Source: CAMQRS01 sp964370065 (GTDB taxonomy: Bacteria > Bacillota_I > Bacilli_A > Erysipelotrichales > Erysipelotrichaceae). Taken from it: 64,000 bases of DNA. A program made the position numbers and the translations under genes. Shown here in pieces: positions 26,876-35,119 of the stretch (positions are counted from its first letter, which is position 1; every line of letters begins with the position of its first letter). Under the pieces are notes generated by a model. The model was not told where the DNA came from, did no database searches, and saw nothing but the letters and a program-made list of their open reading frames with translations. The DNA is taken from contig CAYJGK010000005.1 in NCBI GenBank assembly GCA_964370065.1, positions 1 through 64,000 of the forward strand, written 5' to 3'.

Positions 26876-27184
26876 TTAGAACATGCCTGGCATTTTTACT
26901 CCGCCAGTCACACCTTTCATCAATTCTTCTTTTTCGTCATTCATTTTTGTTAGTGCTTCATTTAAACAAACAATTAATAAATCTTGTAAGATTTCTTTGT
27001 TTTCAATATTTAATAATTCATCATCAATAGCAATGTTACTCACTTTACCATTTCCTGATACAATTGTTTTTATCTTATCTCCATTGACACTCGTTTCATA
27101 TTCTTTTGTACTTAATTCTTTTTCTACTTTTGCAATGTTGTCTTGCATTTGTTTAGCTTGTTTCATTAATGCTGCTAAGTTCAT
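26876..27184 (-). CDS. ybaB: Nucleoid-associated protein YbaB/EbfC
   Basis: The 102-residue protein is the YbaB/EbfC family: MNLAALMKQAKQMQDNI, the SVNGDKIKTIVSGNGKVSNI beta strands and the C-terminal MKGVTGGVKMPGMF type ending. It is a DNA-binding dimer with tweezer shape. It lies 1 nt after dnaX and 1 nt before recR. AGGAGG at the end of dnaX serves as its ribosome site. Confidence 0.94.
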   Translation of the reverse strand: MNLAALMKQAKQMQDNIAKVEKELSTKEYETSVNGDKIKTIVSGNGKVSNIAIDDELLNIENKEILQDLLIVCLNEALTKMNDEKEELMKGVTGGVKMPGMF

Positions 27185-27185
27185 A

Positions 27186-29039
27186 TTAATCCTCCTGGAT
27201 GATTATTTCATCAAATATTTCTTTTATTACTTGCACTTTATCTTCTTCTTTTTCTTCTTGTATTACTATTTTAATTGGTTGGGGTAATGTATTGGCTCTA
27301 TATCTTTCTTTAAATAGTTCAACACAAACTTCATTCTCTTGCATTGTTAGCGCAAATACTTTTTTCGGTTTCAATAATAATTCTTTAGTAAATCTTGTAA
27401 ACACACTATTTTTATCTAAATCATTAATTTCGTTAGCACGAATACTGCTCGATACACTAATAACAATATATTCATTTGCACTGGCTGTAATAGTGCTGCT
27501 TTTTAATAAGTTAGCATATCTTGCATATTCACGGTCTAATAAATAATTATTTAAACGCATGAATTGTTTCATATCTTTTTCTTTTTCAGGCTTATTAGCC
27601 CCTACCAATAATTGAAGAATTAATTCATTTGTTATTTTAAAAGGGTTACTTTGTTTTTCTTCTTGTACAACAGGTGTCGTTGTTTCCTTTATTACTGGTT
27701 TAATTGATTCTTGTATAGTTTCTATTTGTTTTTGAGCTTGTAAGACCTCTTCCCTTGTTTCAACGAAATCTTCGCTCTCTGATGTATAATCAAATTCGCT
27801 ATTGTAAATTATGTTATCTGATTGTTTATCCATTTCTATTTCTTGAGTTGGCTGTATAAGTTGAGTCTCTACATCTTTTACTATTGGTACACTGTTTACA
27901 TCTTCACATATTGATTGTGTGACTTCTACAACGCTCTCTTCTTTAGTACTTGCAACAATAGGACATAGTTCAACTAATTTTAATAACCCTATTTCTAAAT
28001 AGGACATAATACTAGTCGCTTGTCTATATTTCTCATTAGTATCCATTAAAATATCAATCATTGATAATCTTTGATGCGTTGTTGTATCTTTTATTAGGTT
28101 TTCTACTTGTTTTTCATTTAAAGTAGTTAATAAATTTAATTGTTTAGTATATTCAAATACTATTGATTCTTTCAACAACTCAATTAATGAACTAGTTAAT
28201 CTTTTTAAGTCTGCTCCTGATTGTTCAATATGATCAAGTGCACCCATTAATTGTTGAACATTCTTTTGTTTAATTAACTGAATCAACTGACATAATTCTT
28301 CTACACTGATCACACCATATATTTCATTTACATCTTGTACACTAATGATTTCTGTTGCATAGGCACGACATTGATCTAATATACTTAATGCATCACGCAT
28401 TCCTCCATCAGCTAATATCGCAATATTTTCAAGTACCTTGTCCTCTACTTGAATTTGTTCTTCTTCTACAATATACTGCAATCTTTTTGTTATTTCTTTA
28501 TTAGATATCTTATTAAAATCAAATCTTTGACATCTAGAAATAATCGTTGGAATAACTTTATGTGGTTCTGTTGTAGCTAGGATGAAAATTACGTGAGCTG
28601 GAGGTTCTTCAATTGTTTTTAATAATGCATTAAATGCCCCCGTTGACATCATATGCACCTCATCAATAATATAAATTTTAAACTTCCCTAAAGGAGATGG
28701 TGCATATTTCACTCTTTCAATTAAGTTTCTTGCTTCTTCTACCCCATTATTACTAGCTGCGTCAATTTCAATAATATCTTGGTGTGTTCCATTACTAGCA
28801 GCTATACAGCTGTCACATTTCCCACAAGGTTTATTATCTTCTTGCATACAATTAATTGCTTTCGCAAATATTTTTGCTGATGATGTCTTTCCTGTCCCTC
28901 TAGGACCTGTAAACAAATAAGCATGTGCGATTTGATTATGTTCAATCGCATTATTTAATGTTTTCACAATATGTTTTTGTCCTGCCATGCCAGAGAAATC
29001 GTCTGGACGATAGGTTCTATATAAGGCTGTGTAACTCAT
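27186..29039 (-). CDS. dnaX: DNA polymerase III subunits gamma/tau
   Basis: DnaX is the clamp-loader ATPase and replisome organiser. The 617-residue protein has Walker A GPRGTGKTSSAK, the zinc site C-GKCDSC (with an earlier Cys in KAINC), Walker B IIDEVHMM, sensor 1 LATTEPHKV and sensor 2 in the GGMRDALS segment. Residues ~360-450 are an acidic, glutamine-rich linker, followed by a tau-type C-terminal domain. I did not find a clear programmed frameshift signal for a short gamma form. Confidence 0.96.
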   Translation of the reverse strand: MSYTALYRTYRPDDFSGMAGQKHIVKTLNNAIEHNQIAHAYLFTGPRGTGKTSSAKIFAKAINCMQEDNKPCGKCDSCIAASNGTHQDIIEIDAASNNGVEEARNLIERVKYAPSPLGKFKIYIIDEVHMMSTGAFNALLKTIEEPPAHVIFILATTEPHKVIPTIISRCQRFDFNKISNKEITKRLQYIVEEEQIQVEDKVLENIAILADGGMRDALSILDQCRAYATEIISVQDVNEIYGVISVEELCQLIQLIKQKNVQQLMGALDHIEQSGADLKRLTSSLIELLKESIVFEYTKQLNLLTTLNEKQVENLIKDTTTHQRLSMIDILMDTNEKYRQATSIMSYLEIGLLKLVELCPIVASTKEESVVEVTQSICEDVNSVPIVKDVETQLIQPTQEIEMDKQSDNIIYNSEFDYTSESEDFVETREEVLQAQKQIETIQESIKPVIKETTTPVVQEEKQSNPFKITNELILQLLVGANKPEKEKDMKQFMRLNNYLLDREYARYANLLKSSTITASANEYIVISVSSSIRANEINDLDKNSVFTRFTKELLLKPKKVFALTMQENEVCVELFKERYRANTLPQPIKIVIQEEKEEDKVQVIKEIFDEIIIQED

Positions 29040-29097
29040 GCAATACCCCGCTTTCTTTACCTATTATATCATAGGTAAACAGTGATTAATATCCTAT

Positions 29098-29138
29098 AAA
29101 GAAAAACGAAATCATTTTTTTTGACTTCGTTTTTCTTT
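29098..29138 (-). terminator. Possible terminator between tadA and dnaX
   Basis: A 13-bp perfect stem (29098-29110 with 29126-29138, 15-nt loop) overlaps the last tadA codons. The 3' arm is U-rich but no further T run follows, so it may be leaky. Confidence 0.5.
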
Positions 29139-29564
29139 GAAAAATTGAGTTAATAATTGTGCGCACAGTTCTTCTTCTACTCCTGAAATATGTATCGGAT
29201 AATGTGGAAATCCTTGCTGCTCATATAAATTTAATACGCTATCTATACAGCCACCATTTGCATCTGTAGCCCCATATATTAATTTCTCTATTCTAGCCTG
29301 CATGATAGCTCCTGCACACATGATACATGGTTCTAGTGTTACATATATAGTACATCCATCAAGACGCCAACTCTTTAATGTTTTGCAAGCATCTTGGATA
29401 GCCATAATCTCTGCATGATTAATACTTTGTTTTGCTTGCTCCCTTAAGTTATGTCCTCTACCAACAATGATATTATCTTTAACAATAACAGCTCCTACTG
29501 GTACTTCATCTAATAGATAAGCTTTTTTTGCTTCGTGAATAGCTTCTTTCATATATTCATTCAT
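29112..29564 (-). CDS. tadA: tRNA-specific adenosine deaminase
   Basis: TadA converts A34 to inosine in tRNA-Arg(ACG). The 150-residue protein has the zinc deaminase motifs HAEIMAI (catalytic Glu) and PCIMCAGA, plus YGATDANGG and the C-terminal FFKEKR. The start at 29564 follows AGGAG; the longer frame from 29615 would enter the SRP RNA gene. It is followed by dnaX in the usual order. Confidence 0.93.
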   Translation of the reverse strand: MNEYMKEAIHEAKKAYLLDEVPVGAVIVKDNIIVGRGHNLREQAKQSINHAEIMAIQDACKTLKSWRLDGCTIYVTLEPCIMCAGAIMQARIEKLIYGATDANGGCIDSVLNLYEQQGFPHYPIHISGVEEELCAQLLTQFFKEKRSQKK

Positions 29565-29587
29565 AATAGTACTCCTATATATAATAA

Positions 29588-29670
29588 AAGCTACCACACA
29601 CACTAGAGCTGACACGTGGCTGCTTCGTTCCCGACCTGACCAGATTAGTTAGTTAATGTTGTGGTAGCAT
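29588..29670 (-). ncRNA. ffs: Signal recognition particle RNA, small bacterial type
   Basis: The minus strand carries the SRP domain IV core GGTCAGGTCGGGAACGAAG followed by CAGCC, enclosed by a long stem whose ends GCTACCACA and TGTGTGGTAGC pair. At about 83 nt it is the short 4.5S-like form without an Alu domain. It is followed by TTTTATT and lies directly upstream of tadA, near dnaX, as in Bacillota. It works with Ffh in co-translational membrane targeting. Ends are approximate. Confidence 0.93.
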
Positions 29671-29674
29671 TGTT

Positions 29675-29702
29675 ATTATAGCATATTTGAGCAGTAAATC
29701 AA
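29675..29702 (-). promoter_or_regulatory. Promoter of ffs
   Basis: TTGATT (29702-29697) and a perfect TATAAT (29680-29675) lie 16 bp apart on the minus strand, just upstream of the SRP RNA. Confidence 0.75.
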
Positions 29703-29715
29703 CTACTTATTTATA

Positions 29716-29731
29716 TGTTTCACGTGAAACA
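29716..29731. other. parS site 1
   Basis: A perfect copy of the 16-bp parS palindrome TGTTTCACGTGAAACA, the ParB-binding site of origin segregation. Flanking bases extend the symmetry (TTATA on the left, TATAA on the right). Confidence 0.93.
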
Positions 29732-29752
29732 TATAAATGATTTGCTTATTAA

Positions 29753-29768
29753 TGTTTCACGTGAAACA
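29753..29768. other. parS site 2
   Basis: A second perfect 16-bp parS palindrome, 37 bp from the first (centre to centre). It abuts the stop codon of the neighbouring surface-protein gene, and its hairpin could also help end that transcript. Confidence 0.93.
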
Positions 29769-30893
29769 TTAATAAATTGTGCAAGTGCCTCCAACAATTA
29801 AATCAATAATGGATTGAACGGCGATTTCATCATTAGTTTCCGAATGAACGATATCTAGTGGATCACCTATTTTGTCATATGTTGCAAAATCAACAGTTAT
29901 CGTTGTTGTTACAAATCCATCGTGACTTGCAATAATAGCATTTACTCCTGCAAAAGTATTATAAATTTCAAATTCTTCTATTGTTGAATTATATAGTAAT
30001 TGCATATTTTCTGTTGTGTCGTATGCGTTATCCAATGTTAGCTTCACATCAATTTGAACACCTGTTACATGTTGAAATTCATTATAGAAATATATTTCAC
30101 TGTATTGCGTAGTAACAGCCTCGTTTCCAGCAATAGAACTACCGTAATCACAAACTACTCTTCCGCCAACGTTAGTATACGTGTTTAATGGTACAATCAT
30201 GATTTCTTTTTCTAATACTGTATAATTGTAATTTTCATCCACTACACAATATTGAATTGTATACTCTCCTTCTATTTGGCTATCTACATTTGTTGTATAG
30301 AAATAAGCATTATTAATTGTATCAATCTCTTTCACTTTACCCGAATTATCAATTACTCTTGTATTAATTTCATCATGAGCTTTTTCTATTGACTCAATAC
30401 GATTATCAAATTCTTTTTGATCAACCAATTCAAAATTTGGCTTCTTTATATTTGGATCTTGAGGCATATTTTTTATTTCAGTAAATGTAATCCAAGGATC
30501 TAGCGTTGTTCCAACTTGCATCTTAATAGCTTCCTCTTCCTCTAGGCGCAATACAAATTGTGGAGCTGTTGAATCCACTACTCGAATAATTTTATTTTCC
30601 TCTTTTGTTTGTCCATTTGCTTTAAAAGTAAAAGTCAAATCATAAACCCCTACTTCTTTAACCTCTACATCAGGAAAAGTGATTTTTGCGTCTTTAGGAT
30701 TGACGCTATCAATAATTGATTCATATGTAAACTCATCTCCATATTGTACATTCAATTTACTTTCATCAAATTGAATTCCATATGATGAAATAATAATAAT
30801 ATAAATCATTATAGGTACACCAATTAAAGTTGTAATTCCTAGTGCTAATGCTTTAGGGCTTTTCATTTTTTTTAAAATTTCTTCTTTTTTCAT
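29769..30893 (-). CDS. Membrane-anchored extracellular protein with Ig-like domain, unknown function
   Basis: The 374-residue protein has one N-terminal membrane helix (LALGITTLIGVPIMIYIIIIS) after a lysine-rich start, then an extracytoplasmic region of about 330 residues. Residues ~45-105 and ~105-230 look like DUF5011/bacterial Ig-like beta-sandwiches (VGVYDLTFTFKANG, VVDSTAPQFVLRL, EGEYTIQYCVVDENYNY). The C-terminal ~140 residues match no family I know. I start at 30893, where GGAG lies 6 nt upstream; ATGs at 30905 and 30911 are alternatives. No catalytic motif seen. Confidence 0.65.
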   Translation of the reverse strand: MKKEEILKKMKSPKALALGITTLIGVPIMIYIIIISSYGIQFDESKLNVQYGDEFTYESIIDSVNPKDAKITFPDVEVKEVGVYDLTFTFKANGQTKEENKIIRVVDSTAPQFVLRLEEEEAIKMQVGTTLDPWITFTEIKNMPQDPNIKKPNFELVDQKEFDNRIESIEKAHDEINTRVIDNSGKVKEIDTINNAYFYTTNVDSQIEGEYTIQYCVVDENYNYTVLEKEIMIVPLNTYTNVGGRVVCDYGSSIAGNEAVTTQYSEIYFYNEFQHVTGVQIDVKLTLDNAYDTTENMQLLYNSTIEEFEIYNTFAGVNAIIASHDGFVTTTITVDFATYDKIGDPLDIVHSETNDEIAVQSIIDLIVGGTCTIY

Positions 30894-30977
30894 TTTTTTC
30901 TCCATTTTCAATAAAACAATTAATTTATATTTTTAATTGAGTTATACAAATACCTTGATTCATATATTTCAATTAAA

Positions 30978-31023
30978 AATAAAGCGACTAGTTTCTATCA
31001 AAAAATAGCCTAATCGCCTTATT
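30978..31023 (-). terminator. Terminator of serS
   Basis: A 14-bp stem with two wobble pairs (30978-30991 with 31010-31023, loop 18 nt) runs into TTTTTAATT on the minus strand, 58 nt beyond the serS stop. Confidence 0.7.
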
Positions 31024-31081
31024 TTAAAGGTTTTAAATACATTTTTAGTCACTTAAAAATATTGCTGTATTTTCCTCTTTT

Positions 31082-32368
31082 TTATTTTTTTGGTGCTAAA
31101 ATCTTTTTTCCACCCATATACGGCTGTAAAGCCGTCGGTACATTTACTGTTCCATCTTCATTTAAGTTATTTTCTAAAAATGCGATTAACATTCTTGGTG
31201 GTGCTGCAACTGTATTATTCAATGTGTGTGCAAAATATTTACCCTCTTCACCGTTCACTCTGATTTTTAATCGTCTAGCTTGTGCATCCGTTAAATTTGA
31301 ACAACTTCCTACTTCAAAATATTTTTGTTGTCTTGGACTCCAAGCTTCTACATCACAACTTTTTGATTTAAGATCAGCTAAGTCACCCGAACAACATTCT
31401 AATGTACGAACTGGAATATCTAAATTTTCAAATAATTCCACTGTGTATCGCCACATTTTATCATACCATTCCATTGATTCTTCTGGTTTACAAACAACTA
31501 TCATTTCTTGTTTCTCAAATTGATGAATTCGGTACACCCCACGTTCCTCAATTCCGTGTGCCCCTTTTTCTTTTCTGAAACAAGGTGAGTAGCTTGTCAT
31601 CGTTTGAGGCAATGTATTTTCATCAATAATAGTATCAATATATTTACCAATCATTGAATGTTCACTTGTACCAATTAAGTATAAATCTTCGCCTTCAATT
31701 TTATACATCATACTTTCCATTTCCGCAAAACTCATAACACCTGTCACAACATCGCTACGAATCATGTATGGCGGAATACAGTATGTGAATCCTTTATCAA
31801 TCATAAAATCTCTAGCATAGGTAATTACTGCTGAATGTAGGCGTGCAATATCTCCCATTAAATAATAGAATCCATTCCCTGCTACTTTTCTAGCAGCATC
31901 TAAGTCAATTCCATCAAATGAGTCCATAATATCAAAATGATATGGAATTTCATAACTAGGAACAATTGGTTCCCCATACTTTTTAATTTCCACATTATCT
32001 TCATCATTTTTTCCGATTGGTACACTTGGATCAATGATATTTGGAATAGCCATCATAATTTCTTTTACTTTTTCAGAAACAATGTTTTCTCTTGCCTCTA
32101 GCGCTTTTAATTCTTCCGCCATAGCTTGTACTTCCAATTTTTTATTATTTGCTTCTTCTTTCAATCCTTGGCCCATTAATGCACCTATTTCTTTGCTGAA
32201 TTTATTACGGTTTGCACGCAAATTATCTGCTTTTGTTTGAATTTCTCTTGCTTCTACATCTAAAGCCAATACTTCATCAACTAACGGCAATTTTGCATCT
32301 CTAAATTTTTTACGCATATTTTCTTTTACTAATTCTGGATTTTCTCTTACTAATTTAATATCAATCAT
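31082..32368 (-). CDS. serS: Seryl-tRNA synthetase
   Basis: This class II enzyme charges tRNA-Ser and is used for selenocysteine tRNA where present. The 428-residue protein has the N-terminal antiparallel coiled-coil arm (~residues 30-105), motif 2 (FRKEKGAHGIEERG) and motif 3 (NNTVAAPPRMLIAFLENN). GGAG stands upstream of the ATG. A T-box leader precedes it. Confidence 0.97.
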   Translation of the reverse strand: MIDIKLVRENPELVKENMRKKFRDAKLPLVDEVLALDVEAREIQTKADNLRANRNKFSKEIGALMGQGLKEEANNKKLEVQAMAEELKALEARENIVSEKVKEIMMAIPNIIDPSVPIGKNDEDNVEIKKYGEPIVPSYEIPYHFDIMDSFDGIDLDAARKVAGNGFYYLMGDIARLHSAVITYARDFMIDKGFTYCIPPYMIRSDVVTGVMSFAEMESMMYKIEGEDLYLIGTSEHSMIGKYIDTIIDENTLPQTMTSYSPCFRKEKGAHGIEERGVYRIHQFEKQEMIVVCKPEESMEWYDKMWRYTVELFENLDIPVRTLECCSGDLADLKSKSCDVEAWSPRQQKYFEVGSCSNLTDAQARRLKIRVNGEEGKYFAHTLNNTVAAPPRMLIAFLENNLNEDGTVNVPTALQPYMGGKKILAPKK

Positions 32369-32390
32369 GTTTTTTTCTCCTTAAAAATAT

Positions 32391-32597
32391 AAAAAGGGTG
32401 GCATTAAAGGGACGATTACTATCGTGGTGCCACCCTTCTTTAACTACTTGAGTCCTTAAAGTGATAACGGTACTACCGGAATCAACTACTTCATTCATTG
32501 ATTCACTCCTAGGTTGATTTCAGCACATAGTCTATTGATTCGCACCAGCCATCAACTCTCTGTCAAACATCTTTGCTTACTTATCCTATTCAACGCT
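32391..32597 (-). promoter_or_regulatory. T-box leader of serS
   Basis: The minus-strand leader holds the T-box core (rc at 32421-32437, AAGGGTGGCACCACGA) and a terminator stem formed by the same AAGGGTGGCA (32428-32437) with TGCCACCCTT (32394-32403) plus T5. Stem I has a specifier loop reading GAAA-TCA-A with TCA at 32517-32515, a serine codon. Uncharged tRNA-Ser with a UGA anticodon would favour antitermination. Confidence 0.88.
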
Positions 32598-32604
32598 TTA
32601 TCTA

Positions 32605-32633
32605 TTTTTACCATAGTTCAACTATTTAGTCAA
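32605..32633 (-). promoter_or_regulatory. Promoter of the serS T-box transcript
   Basis: TTGACT (32633-32628) and TAAAAA (32610-32605) are 17 bp apart on the minus strand. The -35 abuts the gyrA stop codon at 32634-32636. Confidence 0.75.
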
Positions 32634-35108
32634 TTATTCTTCTACTTTTGTATCTTCTACAATTCCTTCTACTTCTTCTTCACATTCTTCTGTTTTTTGT
32701 ACAACCGCTACTTTAGAAACAGTTTGTTCCTCACTTACATTAATTAAGCGAACTCCTTGCGTGTTTCTACTGTAAACTCCAACTTTTTCAAGAGAAATAC
32801 GAATAATAATTCCTTCATTCGTAATAATCATTAAATCTTCTTCTCCATCTACTGCACGAACCGTAACTAAGTTACCTGTTTTTTCAGTAATATTGATTGT
32901 TTTAACTCCTTTTGCTCCTCTTGTTGTCAGACGATAAGTATCCACTAGTGTTTTCTTACCATATCCGTTTTCACTGACTGATAATAAGTATTTTCCTTCT
33001 TTATTAGTGGCTACACCAATTACAGTAGATCCATCTGTATTAAATCCTTTCACTCCGCTTGCAGAACGTCCCATTGAACGAACTCCTACTTCACTGAAAC
33101 GAACAGCTTTACCATTTGATCCAGCAATAATGATTTCTGTATCACCATCCGTTGCTTTTACACCTAATAATTCATCGTTTTCTTTTAATGTAATTGCAAT
33201 TTTTCCATTTTGTCTAATAGATTCAAATTCGCTTATTGGTGTACGTTTTACTAATCCATTGATCGTCACAAAGAATAAGAATTTAGCCTCATCTTCCTCA
33301 TTATAAGGTACTAATGCTTTTACTTTCTCACCATCTTCTAAATTTAATAAATTTACAACCGGTAACCCTTTTGAAGTACGGCTTCCAGCTGGTAAACGAT
33401 ATCCTTTCATTCGATATACTTTACCCAAATTAGTAAACATTAATAAATGATCGTGTGTTGACATAGTAATTAATAAATCAACTACATCATCTTCATTTAC
33501 ACTCATTCCTTTTACACCACGTCCACCTCTATTTTGGGTACGATATGTATCAATAGGAATTCGTTTAATATAGCCAGTGCTTGTCATCGATACTACAATT
33601 TCTTCAACTGGAATTAAATCTTCATCTTCAATATTAATTTCTTGATTACTAATTTCCGTACGACGTTTATCACCAAATTTTTCTTTAACTGCAATTAATT
33701 CCTCTTTAATAATCGTTAATACACGATCATTATTACTTAATATATCCTTCAAATCAACTATAATAGCCAACAAATTATTGTATTCTTCTTCAATTTTTTC
33801 TCTTTGTAACCCTGTTAATCTTCTAAATTGCATATCTAAAATTGCTTTTGCTTGAATAGCTGATAATTTAAATTCATTCATTAATCCTTCTGTAGCACTA
33901 GCATCGTCTTTACTCGCTCTAATTAATGCGATAATCGCATCAATGTGATCTAAAGCAACACGTAATCCTTCTAAAATATGAGCACGATCTTCTGCTTTTT
34001 TAAGATCAAAGCGTGTTCTTCTTTCTGTTACTTCTATTTGATGATCGATATAACATTTTAAAATTTCAATAATTCCTAATTGCTTAGGAGCACCATTGAC
34101 TAAAGCTAACATATTCACACCAAAACTTGATTGTAATGGTGTTAAACGATATAGCTGATTTAATACAACATCAGCTTGTACATCTTTTCTTAGCTCCAAT
34201 ACGATTTGAATTCCATCACGATTTGAAAAATCATTTAATGATGTAATACCTTCAATTTCTTTATTACGCACTAAGTCTGCAATTTTAGAGACTAAGTTTG
34301 ATTTATTAACTTGATATGGAATTTCAGTAAATGTTAGTGTTGTTTTTCCATTTGATTTTTCATCTACATTTACACGACTTCGTGTCACTACACTACCTCT
34401 ACCTGTTTCAAATGCTTGTTTAATTCCACTTCTTCCTAAGATGATTCCACCAGTTGGATAATCTGGACCAAACATATAATTTTCCATAATTTCCAATACT
34501 GTAATATCAGGATTTTCCATAATCGCAATAGTAGCATCAATTGTTTCACTTAAATTATGTGGCGGTATATTAGTAGCCATCCCTACAGCAATTCCCATTG
34601 ATCCATTTACTAATAGGTTTGGGAATCTACTTGGTAAAACAGTTGGTTCTGTTTCTTCTCCATCGTAGTTAGGTGCAAAATCAACTGTATCTTTATTAAT
34701 ATCTTCAATTAAAGACATAGCTAATTTAGACATTCGTGCTTCGGTATAACGCATTGCAGCGGCACCATCTCCATCCATAGAGCCAAAGTTACCATGACCT
34801 TGTACTAAAGGATATCGATATGAGAAATCTTGCGCCATTCTTACCATAGCATCATATACTGAACTATCGCCATGTGGGTGATATTTACCTATTACATCTC
34901 CCACTATTCTAGCAGACTTTTTATAAGGTTTATCTGCTGTAATTCCTAAATCATGCATGGAATGTAAAATACGTCTATGTACTGGTTTTAAACCATCTCT
35001 AACATCAGGTAAAGCACGAGATACGATTACTGACATTGAATAATCAAGAAATGATTCTTTCATATCCTGGACAATGTCATATTTAATTACTTCATTTTTG
35101 TCTTGCAT
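32634..35108 (-). CDS. gyrA: DNA gyrase subunit A
   Basis: GyrA cuts and rejoins DNA in the A2B2 gyrase. The 824-residue protein has the catalytic Tyr in AAAMRYTEARMS, the QRDR segment HPHGDSSVYDAMVRMAQ with Ser and Asp as in quinolone-susceptible enzymes, and a C-terminal beta-pinwheel with the GyrA box QNRGGRG that confirms gyrase rather than topoisomerase IV. ATG at 35108 has AGGAGG 7 nt upstream; a TTG directly before it is less likely. It ends the yaaA-recF-gyrB-gyrA operon. Confidence 0.97.
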   Translation of the reverse strand: MQDKNEVIKYDIVQDMKESFLDYSMSVIVSRALPDVRDGLKPVHRRILHSMHDLGITADKPYKKSARIVGDVIGKYHPHGDSSVYDAMVRMAQDFSYRYPLVQGHGNFGSMDGDGAAAMRYTEARMSKLAMSLIEDINKDTVDFAPNYDGEETEPTVLPSRFPNLLVNGSMGIAVGMATNIPPHNLSETIDATIAIMENPDITVLEIMENYMFGPDYPTGGIILGRSGIKQAFETGRGSVVTRSRVNVDEKSNGKTTLTFTEIPYQVNKSNLVSKIADLVRNKEIEGITSLNDFSNRDGIQIVLELRKDVQADVVLNQLYRLTPLQSSFGVNMLALVNGAPKQLGIIEILKCYIDHQIEVTERRTRFDLKKAEDRAHILEGLRVALDHIDAIIALIRASKDDASATEGLMNEFKLSAIQAKAILDMQFRRLTGLQREKIEEEYNNLLAIIVDLKDILSNNDRVLTIIKEELIAVKEKFGDKRRTEISNQEINIEDEDLIPVEEIVVSMTSTGYIKRIPIDTYRTQNRGGRGVKGMSVNEDDVVDLLITMSTHDHLLMFTNLGKVYRMKGYRLPAGSRTSKGLPVVNLLNLEDGEKVKALVPYNEEDEAKFLFFVTINGLVKRTPISEFESIRQNGKIAITLKENDELLGVKATDGDTEIIIAGSNGKAVRFSEVGVRSMGRSASGVKGFNTDGSTVIGVATNKEGKYLLSVSENGYGKKTLVDTYRLTTRGAKGVKTINITEKTGNLVTVRAVDGEEDLMIITNEGIIIRISLEKVGVYSRNTQGVRLINVSEEQTVSKVAVVQKTEECEEEVEGIVEDTKVEE

Positions 35109-35119
35109 CAAGCTTCCTC

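Noticed and set aside
29565..29615. Longer N-terminus of tadA
   Set aside because: It would extend into the SRP RNA gene and there is a good AGGAG before the ATG at 29564.
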